Positions 35,141 to 44,449 of a DNA stretch of 64,000 nucleotides are shown in pieces (position 1 is the stretch's first letter; the number at the start of each line of letters is the position of its first letter). A model generated the notes under the pieces. That model was not told where the DNA came from and made no database searches. It saw nothing but the letters and a program-made list of their open reading frames with translations. The stretch comes from Chytridium lagenaria (lineage: Eukaryota; Chytridiomycota; Chytridiomycetes; Chytridiales; Chytridiaceae), in the NCBI GenBank assembly GCA_025449115.1, contig JAHLKC010000099.1, positions 62,001 through 126,000 of the forward strand, in the 5' to 3' direction. The position numbers and the translations under genes were made by a program.

Positions 35141-36046
35141 ATGACTTCGCAAGGGTTAAAAACCGTTACCCCATACTTGAAGAGGGCTAATGAATTAAAG
35201 CAATAGACCCAGTCATCTCGTATTATTGTATCATATCATCTTAGACAATTCTAAACTTTGTTGGTTCTTTTTATGCTGCGAAGCCGAGCTTTGGAAGTCA
35301 ATCTGACTGAGAAATCAGACCAAATCTTTTTGCGACGATTAATTGATGATCTAGAAGAGGTTTTATATTCTAATATGGTTCTAATAATATATAGCAAAAA
35401 CTTTTGTTGAAAGACCGTGAAGAGATTTTAAATGAAATGGTTTGGAGCCGCCTATGTCGAAAGTTTTGCTTTACGACTATTTGAACGAGCGGAGAATGAG
35501 GAGAAGGCAGAGAAGTTAAAAACGTATAGTAGCGCAGATTATCTATCTAATGCGAAGTCAAACCGCAAAAACTTTTATGCAGCTTCTCACATCATGGACG
35601 TGCTAAACTTATTCGGCCCAATTGACGATGTTGGTTGGTGCATTCTATTCTAAAACTCACTAAGTACCCTGCAGATTATGGAAAAGCAACGTTATTCAAA
35701 ATATCGTGCGGTCTCTTTGCTAAAGCTCATGAAGCAACCGTCTATCAAACCTGAAAGCTCATATGGAGAGGGCTTAAGCGAACCAGAACCAAAGGTGGTA
35801 GATTCTACGCCCATGTCCAAGACTTTGGGGACAACAGCTGACGCTAGCCCTACCTTCACAATGGCTACGTCATCTCCGGATTCACTATCTACAGGCGCTG
35901 TGGAGTCACCTGTCTCGTTGAACAGAACGAGCTTTGATCTCGATCAAGCAATTAAAAATTCCCGGTTCGCCATTAGCGCTCTTCAGTACGAAGATATTTC
36001 CGCCGCCAAGAAGTATCTTGAGCTAGCTTTGTCAAATCTTTCATGA
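35141..36046 (+). CDS. VTA1: VTA1/LIP5-like activator of Vps4 (ESCRT/MVB pathway)
   Basis: Seen: ATG at 35141, MTSQGLKTVTPYLKRANELK, then in the next frame AIDPVISYYC, an exon RSRALEVNLTEKSDQIFLRR LIDDLEE, then QKLLLKDREEILNEM followed (frame break near 35,430) by AAYVESFALRLFERAENEEK AEK and NFYAASHIMDVLNLFGP. A Pro/Ser-rich linker precedes the C-terminal SFDLDQAIKNSRFAISALQY EDISAAKKYLELALSNL. Known: VTA1 has two N-terminal MIT-like repeats (PYLKRAxELE..DPVVAYYC.., YVExFAxKVFxxAD) and a C-terminal VSL domain (AQKYxKxAxSALxYEDxxTA) that activates Vps4. Role: endosomal sorting. It follows vasohibin by 48 bp in the same direction. Confidence 0.88.
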
Positions 36047-36316
36047 AGGAAAAGGACACAATTGTTTTTTAGTATACATACGAATATAACCCAGCGAAGT
36101 CAAACCCTGTCACCTAATTTTGTAGTCGTATAAACCTAGTTATGTACATTTGTACATTTTTCAAAAAAGAAAAAAAAAAAAAAAAAGACCAAATGTAGTC
36201 TCGAACAAAAACAAATACTTTGTCCATTTTCTACATTTCGTCCTGACACCCTTTCCGGGCAGTATGAGTTCTCTCTAAAATTAAAATTATCATAATAGGC
36301 TTTGATCGTGGCTTCA

Positions 36317-36862
36317 ACGGTGTTGACACGTGTGATAAGATACAAATTGATACTACACGCAGAGGAACCGTTTTACTAATGTGAAAATGTATATATATTT
36401 ATTGTAAATTCAATGCAGCGTAGAATGAAGAATCAAATAACTCGGATGCACCGACGATCGCCGCCAGCAAAACACCACGGTGCAGGGTTCGGCTTAGGGT
36501 GTGGTTCAGGATTCGCTACTGGGTCTCGCCTGACAAGATTGGAATCGCCTGATTATAGTGAGTGTTAATAAACAGCGCCCTTTTCTTCCAATTAGCTGGA
36601 CAATTCTTACCCGTAAGGTCAACAGGGGAAGCCGCGGCCAGCGTCGCGAGGCAGGCAATTAAGACAAAAAGCTTTTTAAACATTGCAGGAAGATGCGGTA
36701 TCTTTGAAGAGGTTGGAATATGGTTAAAAGCTGATGGAGTGCGGTGATGCTTGTGATGGTGAAGCTGAGTTAATTTCGATCTTTATAGGACACGTCGCCG
36801 CATCTTTCCAGGAAAGGACACCATTTACCTTTCACCAAAAATTACCATATTAAGACAAACAT
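36317..36862. repeat. Direct repeat copy 1 (about 546 bp)
   Basis: Identical by eye to 37504-38052 from 36341 to 36862 (522 bp). The first about 25 bp differ by a 3-bp indel (ACACGTGTGATAAG versus ACACGTAATACGATAAG). The copies lie in the same orientation, 1190 bp apart. The shared block begins ACGGTGTTGACACG and ends AAGACAAACAT. It contains one complete small gene plus its presumed promoter and terminator. Confidence 0.95.
36433..36683 (-). CDS. Small secreted prepropeptide, copy 1
   Basis: Not a family I recognise. Seen: ATG at 36683; exon 1 36683-36611 encodes MFKKLFVLIACLATLAAASP VDLT, a textbook signal peptide with an AAA-SP cleavage site. A 62-nt GT-AG intron (36610-36549, GTAAGA...CAG) follows, then exon 2 36548-36433 continues in frame: GDSNLVRRDPVANPEPHPKP NPAPWCFAGGDRRCIRVI stop. 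The total is 62 residues. Features: a dibasic RR site about residue 31-32 that a Kex2-like protease could cut, a Pro-x-Pro rich stretch, and two cysteines in the last 13 residues able to form one disulfide. A TATA-like CCTATAAAG lies about 95 bp upstream. Inferred: a secreted peptide (signal, pheromone-like, antimicrobial or effector); no activity is claimed. Confidence 0.6.
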
Positions 36863-37503
36863 CGATCACCTTTGTTCCCTTCAAATTGTCGATGCCCTCT
36901 ATTTTAGGCTTCTCAAACTTCAGAGGACGAGACTTGAATTCTCAAAAAGACCTTGCTGTTCGTAGACCTTAAGATAGCGTGTTTTCAAAGCGCGTCTCTA
37001 AGGGTGATCGTTTACTGTTGCAGTGAATTTTTTTTGTTTTACTAAGTATGGAATAACATCTTTTTCCCAAACCTATGTCCTCTTATTTGAAATAACTTTA
37101 AGTGATAAGCCCCACAAATTGGTTCTATGCAATTCATTCTAATTTAATATGTGCCTTCTTTTAATTTTGGATAATTATTATATTGGTTATCAGCTGATAT
37201 ATATGTAGTCCCGTTATACTGGGCTTGAGCTGTGAGAGGCGGGGAAAGGTCCTTACGAATGGAAGTTGCTCTACGGATTTCAAAAAAAATCGCCTGTTAG
37301 GACTCTGAGCGGACATCACTGCTTGCTTGCCTCAAAATAAATATTCTAATATTTAACAGGGTTTTACAATCGCCGTCACTGTTTCAAGTGTGTCTATTTC
37401 ACAAAGTTCCGGCTCCATTCCCCACTCCTGTATTTCAAATTCGTTAGTCTTCTTCAAATAAGTATATCCCTTCAAGACTCCTAAAGGGGATATTGTACTT
37501 CAT
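36863..37503. other. Unique spacer between the two direct repeats
   Basis: 641 bp with no recognised gene on either strand and no retroelement coding sequence. AT-rich with scattered stops. A purine run AAAGGGGA lies about 25 bp before copy 2. No primer-binding-site-like sequence was seen right after copy 1. Confidence 0.55.
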
Positions 37504-38052
37504 ACGGTGTTGACACGTAATACGATAAGATACAAATTGATACTACACGCAGAGGAACCGTTTTACTAATGTGAAAATGTATATATATTTATTGTAAATT
37601 CAATGCAGCGTAGAATGAAGAATCAAATAACTCGGATGCACCGACGATCGCCGCCAGCAAAACACCACGGTGCAGGGTTCGGCTTAGGGTGTGGTTCAGG
37701 ATTCGCTACTGGGTCTCGCCTGACAAGATTGGAATCGCCTGATTATAGTGAGTGTTAATAAACAGCGCCCTTTTCTTCCAATTAGCTGGACAATTCTTAC
37801 CCGTAAGGTCAACAGGGGAAGCCGCGGCCAGCGTCGCGAGGCAGGCAATTAAGACAAAAAGCTTTTTAAACATTGCAGGAAGATGCGGTATCTTTGAAGA
37901 GGTTGGAATATGGTTAAAAGCTGATGGAGTGCGGTGATGCTTGTGATGGTGAAGCTGAGTTAATTTCGATCTTTATAGGACACGTCGCCGCATCTTTCCA
38001 GGAAAGGACACCATTTACCTTTCACCAAAAATTACCATATTAAGACAAACAT
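37504..38052. repeat. Direct repeat copy 2 (about 549 bp)
   Basis: Second copy of the block at 36317-36862, same orientation, no differences seen after the first 25 bp. Flanks differ (copy 1 is followed by CGATCACC, copy 2 by ATTGGCAT). It sits 98 bp upstream of the LIM-RhoGAP start. Confidence 0.95.
37623..37873 (-). CDS. Small secreted prepropeptide, copy 2
   Basis: Exact duplicate of the copy-1 gene: exon 1 37873-37801, intron 37800-37739, exon 2 37738-37623, same predicted 62-residue product and same upstream TATA-like motif. It is transcribed divergently from the LIM-RhoGAP gene. Because coding, intron and flanks are all identical, the duplication is very recent, maintained by gene conversion, or an assembly artefact. 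Confidence 0.6.
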
Positions 38053-38150
38053 ATTGGCATGGTTGATGTAGAAGTTGTCATATATAAATACTATTTACAT
38101 AGTTTGAATTAAATGGGATTAACTTATTTTCTTGTATCACTGTCATTGCT

Positions 38151-40778
38151 ATGGGAGAACACTATTGTGTATCTTGCGGAAAAGCAATCACGGGTCAATT
38201 CGTTCGAGCCCTAAACAGCCACTATCACTTAAACTGCTTTCGTTGCAAAGTATGTGAAACTTGAAAAGCATTATGTGAATGACAGTTGCAGACATGTCAT
38301 CAAGTTGTTGCAGAGAAGTTTTTCCCGTTCACAAATATTGATGGGTCGATTGAGTACTTCTGCGAAAAAGACTACTTTGCTAAGCTTGATTTGCTCTGTA
38401 CGAAATGTGGACTTGCTCTTCGAGGTCCTCATATTAGTGCCTCTGGCAAGAAGGTAGGCTACAATGGTGACGACTCTGATGGAAGTAAGTATCACTTGGA
38501 GCATTTCTCATGTTCGAAGTGTCCCACTGTGTTTCGCCAACATGATTCTTATTATGAACGAGAAGGGAACGTGTATTGCCAACCCCATTATTCAGAACTG
38601 TTTGCATCACGATGCGGAGGATGCAATACTGTCGTGTTGAAGAATTTTGTAGAGATGAACAAAGAGAACGTAAAGCAGCAATGGCACCCGGAATGCTACA
38701 TGATTTATAAGGTTGAAAATGTCGGCTTTTAATTTATGAACTTACCTTTTCAGCTCTGGAACGTGCGTCTTGGCCGAATTCTTGACAGTGAAAGTGAGAC
38801 TTTGAAGCTGCTGCCTCTAATTCCCTCAGGTGCTTTTGAAGGTGACGGCAACACTGTTACAAAGGTTGATCAGATCTTGTCAACTCTATCAGCTTTCGAG
38901 GAATCATCGGCGGACTGCATATCCGACATGCTTCTGCATTTGTCCAACGGCTCTGCCATCGACGGCGTCAACGAGGCAAAGAAGTTTATCGATCACGTCA
39001 CTGCTTTGTTTTCGGGCCTTGACTTTATAGACCGGACAAGCGTTTTTCACGGAATTAAAATATCCTCGCGGCGACATCGAGAGGCAAAGCAACTAGCGCG
39101 ATCGATTACATATCTCCTCACAGTGCTGTCCGAGATAGGTGCGCATACTTATAGGGATGGAGCGAAAGACATGGTCTCAGCTGTGACAGCCATAGCTCAG
39201 TCATTGAAATCTGCTATTAAATCTGGACTTAACGGCGCCTTTTTATTGGTAAGGTCTTAAAAACCTGACTTGAACTGAGAAAAGAATAGGAAAGGCAATT
39301 AAAGAAAGGAGACTTTGTTACCAAGTTTTTGAACAATCTTTTATTGGAAAAAAGTATCGGATAATTATTCCTCAAGATCAAGTGATTGCGTTCTCTGCAG
39401 AACCGCGATTGAAGACGAATGCATTCAGTTGGAGTCATATTTATGGCATCATCATTGTTATCGTTGTACTGTATGCAATATGGGTCTTGCTAAATCGGTG
39501 TCTTCAAGTTTTCGTCGATAGACTTTCCAAGAACGTCTTTTGCGAAATACATCGTCTCGAGGACTCGGTATCGGGCTCCGTTGAAATTTCCAAGTATCAA
39601 CAGTACTCATGGCTACTTTGCAGAAGTTATAGCAAGCTTTGCAAATCATTTGAATTAAGAGGTGAGACCTGAGCACTCTGTCGTTATTATAACATATCTT
39701 TTGTGGTTGGTATTTAGAAGCTCCTGCCGTTGCTCATATCGGTAACTTCGTCAAGCAATCAAGCTCATCTTTGTCGGTTGGCGATTTTCTTGCAGAAAAG
39801 CTTCATGAGAAGGATGAAAAGGATCACAAGACATACATATCGGAATATCAGGCATTGGATCGCCTTTACATCCGTACAAAAGTTATTCAGGAGATAAAAC
39901 GTATCTTCGCTGCCGAAAATATCGACATAGACTATTCATCCCTAACAGCCGCACCCAAAAAGGGAAAATTATCAGTGTGGACTCGAATGACTGAAGTACT
40001 GGGTGTGTCTAAAAAAGGGAAGCTAAAAGGCACGTGAATATTTTGTGAACCCTTTTTTAAGTGAAGTAGGCGGAATTTTCGGCATGCCGTTGGAGAAAGT
40101 TTTGGTTGAAAACGGTGTTCTTACGGAATTAATTCATGGCCGAAGTCCCGTCAGAGCCCCCGTGGTTGTCGATACGTGTATCCGCAGCCTTAGGCAGAAA
40201 GGTCTATATCATCTTCGAGCTCCTCGTAATTTTATTACTAGATCTTAGTGTCGAAGGCATTTTCCGAAAAAATGGAAACATTCGACGGCTGAAAGAATTA
40301 GCAGAGTTGTTTGATCACTGTAACGAAGTGTCTTTGGACACAGAGACTCCTATACAAATAGCGGCATTATTGAAAAAGTTTTTCCGCGAGCAGCCGGAGC
40401 CCTTAATGACGTTTGAATTATATGCATTTTTCACGGCTTGTGAAGGTTCGAATATTGACATATGTGCTTTAATTAACAAAGGAATTCAAAACGTGGAAAC
40501 GAAGAAAAACTGCATTAAGTCTATGCCTTTGCCTTCTTCCTAAAGTGAACCTAGACGTTTTGGAAGTCATGCTGCATTTTTTGAGAGAAGTTGCGGAATT
40601 TAGGAATTCTTCAGATCAAGGAAACCGAATGACGATGGAGAGTTTAGCAACTATTTTCGCGCCCAATTTTTTGAAACCTGATATTAGAGACGAGGTTGTT
40701 CTGGACTCATCACCTTGCATTGCCGTCCTTCTAGATCTTTTACGGTATCTGGATACTGTTATGGCTGTATGCGTTTAG
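38151..40778 (+). CDS. LIM-domain RhoGAP (Lrg1-like)
   Basis: Seen: LIM 1 CVSCGKAITGQFVRALNSHY HLNCFRCKTCHQ, LIM 2 LLCTKCGLALRG..YHLEHFSCSKC, LIM 3 SRCGGCNTVVLKNFVEMN..WHPECY, and a divergent fourth zinc module CVLCRTAIEDECIQLESYLW HHHCYRCTVCN (about 39,390-39,480). The RhoGAP domain at 40,050-40,770 has GGIFGMPLEKVL, VEGIFRKNGNIRRLKELAEL, IAALLKKFFREQPEPLMTFE and MESLATIFAPNFLKPD. The catalytic Arg is the one in GIFRKNG. Known: Lrg1 is the fungal LIM-RhoGAP acting on Rho1 in cell-wall control. Joins near 39,240-40,250 need short introns and one or two frame changes. Start at the ATG at 38151, just before LIM 1. Confidence 0.88.
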
Positions 40779-41299
40779 ACGTATTACTTTGTCTAACTAA
40801 ATTAGATACCACCATGTCTGATTTGATTATCTTGATCAAAGTCAAATTTAAGACGAAATAGTAGAATAAACGCAAGTATTTAATATTCATTATCCGTCGT
40901 TTCATTCTCCACCGTAACCAAGTACCAAGAGGTGTTCAAAGGGAGAACCCAGCCGCAAATGGAAAGATTGTATAAATTATAATATAAGTAGATACTCTAG
41001 ATACTTTAAGCATGTGTAGTCATTCTTTCCACTGTTTCGGGCATGTAAGAAAAACATATACGCCATGTACAATTTAAGGTGTTTGTGCTGCTATCGGTAT
41101 GCGCTGTGACCTTTTTCTTTTACAAAGATTTTTGAGGGAGTAGGAGATTTGAACTGTATATAAGGATATATTCTCTCGCATTCCTCCGAAAAAGATATCA
41201 CAAAAAATCGTACAATGTGGCATCCAATAACACTATATGCAAGCTTCGAAACGACTAAATCTGTGGGGAATATATAATTTTACCCATAGCAAAAATTTA
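40779..41299. other. AT-rich spacer before the WNK-like kinase
   Basis: About 520 bp without a recognised gene. An open frame from 41,237 runs in frame into the kinase start, so part of this may be 5' UTR or an upstream start. TATATAAGGATATA at 41,157-41,170 could be promoter sequence. Confidence 0.4.
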
Positions 41300-43106
41300 A
41301 TGGACGATTCTTCAGAATACATTATAGAGGAAAGCCCAAACAAAAGATATGGGAAGGTTGATAGGTGCATTCCACATGTTGACCATTTAGTTGAATGTAC
41401 TTCTCGGGAAAGGAGCATACAAAGTTGTATTTAAAGGATTGGACCGTGAGGAAGGATGTGAGGTTGCGTGGAATACATCTCAAGTATGTCTATAGGAGGC
41501 TTTAGCTTTTCTTATGTAAAGACTTCAAAAGCCGAATATATTGAGATTAGCGAAGAAATAGAGATATTAAAGAGCGTCAGACATCCTAATATCATACAGT
41601 TTCATGGTTGTTCGGTAGTTTATAGCCTATCTAATACAAACAGATAGTTGGTACAGCAATTCTGAATTCGTTTTTATTACGGAATTCATGACGTCTGGAA
41701 CTTTGAGGGAATACATTAAGAAGCTTAAAATTCCGAATTTGAAAATTGTAAAAAGATGGACTAGGCAGATATTAAAAGGGATATCATACTTGCATTCACA
41801 CGATCCCCCGATTATTCATCGAGATATCAAGGTATTGACATATCTTTTATGAGCTAACCTGCGTTGTGTGATAATATATTTATAAATGGCTCATGTGGAG
41901 AGGTCAAAATTGGTGATATGGGAACAGCGAAAATGAAATTAGGAAAGAAGTATACGCTAATCGGAACTCCTGAATTCATGGCTCCAGTATCAAATATTCT
42001 ATTGAAAAACAAAATAACTCTCTTGCTAGGAAATGTACGAGGAAAAAGGTTACAGCGAAAAGGTTGACATCTACGCATTTGGAATGGCCCTTATCGAAAT
42101 GGTAAGCTCCATTAATTATCATAAGTAACAATATAGGCTGCTGGGGAGTACCCATACAGTGAATGTAAGAACGCGGCCCAGGTTTTTCGGAAAGTTTCTC
42201 AGGTAATCATGCTTTAATTTAAGTACTCACGATTAAGGGGATAAAGCCAGAGTGCCTTTCAAGAATACAGAATCCGGAACTTTTGCAGCTTATAACTAGA
42301 TGCATTGGGTTAGAGTCGCAAAGGTAGCCAGTGATAAGCTTAATATTTAATCATCTTAGACAGAGCGCCAAAGAAATTGTGGAATCATCTTTCCTTTCAG
42401 AAGATCCGGAAGTCCTCTTGGTGTCGCGCGACGGATTCGATCAAAGCCATCTAGTCCTTCAAGTCACCTTTAATGGAACAGACAAGCTATCTGTACGATT
42501 TGATTTTCAAAACGACACCGATACCGCTGAGGAGGTGGTAAATGAAATGGTAGGCACACTTTTAGTGAGGCTTTGTATTAATAACCTTAAGATAAATGAG
42601 AAAGTTCTCCCGCACACATACAAAACCTTTATTACGAGTGAAATTAACAAAATTTTGAGAGATCTTCACCGATATCCATCTATCATCCCTCGCCACTCGA
42701 AGACTTCCGCCCTCAGGATCCTGCAAGTTCCGAAAGAGTAATCGGCCTTCAATGTGAGCAATTCGATTTTTCATCTACTAATCTGTGCCCAGCTGTCGGG
42801 TTTGATAGCGCGACAAAGATCGAGGACTTTGTGCGTCAAGTTGTTACTTCTGCAAATCGACCATCTGAGAAAGGTGATGAATGGCTTCATAAGCTTCTAT
42901 CTCAAGATCTGCTCACCGTAGCCGATTTGGAACAGTTAGACGACCAGGTATGCGTTTTGATGAATTTTTGACTGAATATGACAGGATTGGACAAATTTGT
43001 AAGTGCCTCACCTGTTTTTCTTCTTACGACGTAAAGAGGCTTGACAGTGTTTGCAACACGACTCTTAAGGAATGCGCTGAGAGGACTTAAATTGATCCAA
43101 AGCTAG
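41300..43106 (+). CDS. WNK-type protein kinase with C-terminal SAM-like domain
   Basis: Seen: [20 protein letters not shown] then [25 protein letters not shown] (Lys in the glycine-rich loop, none at the usual beta-3 place, the WNK hallmark). Next [63 protein letters not shown] (DMG instead of DFG), [50 protein letters not shown]. After the kinase, [29 protein letters not shown] resembles the OSR1-like autoinhibitory domain of WNKs. The C-terminus ([40 protein letters not shown]) looks SAM-like. Stop at 43104-43106. Known: WNKs control ion transport and volume through OSR1/SPAK. About eight short introns. Confidence 0.85.
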
Positions 43107-43259
43107 GCGTGCTGTGATCCTTTTGTTTGAAGGACGCTGAGTTGTTTTTGAAAATTTTCGATTTTTTAAATGTCAAATGTTAAAACCGAAACATGTAGAT
43201 CAAGGAACTTGAATTGTGTGGCCAATACATTATATACAGTTATCAATTGTTTCGGTATT

Positions 43260-43575
43260 TCAATTTAAAGTAAAACATGAGACGTGCTAATGGTCCAACG
43301 ACAGTTTGGACCATTCCTCTCACGCAATAATGTAGCCTATAAGGTTTTCGAGGTCTTCAGAACTTGACCGAAAGGAAAACGCGAGATATGTAATGTCCAA
43401 CGTTTCGAATGACCCTCCTCTGCGTACGGCAAAAATTAGACGCTGTCTCAAACTCATTAATGTAGCCTAGAGGGTTTCACGTTTTCGGTATATAGAGGCA
43501 AAGTGAAACATGAGGATGTTCTAACGTGGCTGGTGACCCACATCTGCGCACACAGGAATCAAAGCAAAGGGGATG
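43260..43575. repeat. Degenerate tandem repeats, about 110-125 bp period
   Basis: Two clear imperfect copies start with AATGTAGCCTATAAGG (43,331) and AATGTAGCCTAGAGGG (43,458). Each contains an AAAACGCGAGA/AAACATGAGGA-like core and ends in TCTGCG near 43,425 and 43,548. A third, weaker relative precedes them at about 43,270-43,330 (AAACATGAGACG ... CCTCTCACGC). Similarity is judged by eye. No gene is seen from 43,107 to about 43,840. Confidence 0.45.
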
Positions 43576-43841
43576 AAAACATATAACCACGCACGGAACT
43601 AGCATCCTGATGCTTCAGGCATTTTTATGTTGCTCATGAGCAAGGACGGCGCCTCTAGGGGAAAAAGAGCGCACCTGAGAGGCTTGAAGTGGGGAGATGC
43701 CGGCTGAGATATCAATTTGTCTTCATTATCCGTTAGAAGAAAATGAAGGTGCGGCGCCAAATCTTGTAAGCAGTACATGTTTTACCAACAACGGCACAAA
43801 AACGAAAACTCAAATAAAAAGTTATAAAAAAAAAAGACTCT

Positions 43842-44126
43842 TTGAATAATCTTTCTGGAAACGCATATCTTCACCGCTTGGATTTCGCGCCCTTATCACA
43901 TTTAAATAGACACGTTCCAACCCAATCTATCTTGACAGTCCAGATTCAGAATCATGGAAGCATTGTGACATTAAGATTATTGATATTTGGTCAGATTTTT
44001 TTGATTTCCAAAATGATAAGAAACGAAGAGGCGCATTTTATTTTTTTTGAGCTGGTTGAAATGAAAGTGCTCAAGACAAATGAGGTTATAGGCGGTTTCA
44101 GAACAGAAAGAGTAAGGAATCATAGA
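43842..44126 (+). CDS. Small unrecognised open frame
   Basis: An open frame of 95 codons (HRLDFAPLSHLNRHVPTQSI LTVQIQNHGSIVTLRL ... EVIGGFRTERV). The pattern of alternating hydrophobics near the end (HFIFFELVEMKVLKTNEVIG GF) faintly recalls a C2-domain edge, but no diagnostic residues were seen and no neighbouring exon was fixed. It could be a fragment or chance frame. Confidence 0.2.
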
Positions 44127-44449
44127 TAAGAGGTCGAATAGATAGAGAAGGTACAAAATTAGCTTGCTTTTGAAAATGATGGACAACGATATCGACTCCA
44201 AAGAGAAATCAAAAAATGAAGAAAAGGCAGTTAAAGATTGAATCTTTGAACATTTCAATAAGTGAAAACAGTTTCGTGGCGTCCTCAGAGTTAGTAATCA
44301 CGAATTGTTTGTGAACACTGGCACTGGCAGTCTTTTGTCTCCTCTTACGCGGGGGCAGCTCATGTAGTTCGTCTGACTTTCGTGGAAGAATCTGATGAAC
44401 TGAAATCTTGTGTTTAAGCTTTCGACCTTCCTGGATGCAATCCTACATG

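Noticed and set aside
34500..35440. Programmed ribosomal frameshifting in vasohibin and VTA1
   Set aside because: Shifts are in both directions, at plain homopolymers, and in many unrelated genes of the window; sequencing indels are simpler.
36562..36747. Plus-strand 61-codon open frame, repeated at 37752
   Set aside because: It is the antisense shadow of the secreted-peptide gene. The minus strand has a signal peptide, splice sites and a TATA-like motif, whereas the plus frame has no domain.
36317..38052. Full LTR retrotransposon
   Set aside because: TG...CA ends are there, but no primer-binding site, polypurine tract at the border, target duplication or polymerase coding sequence.
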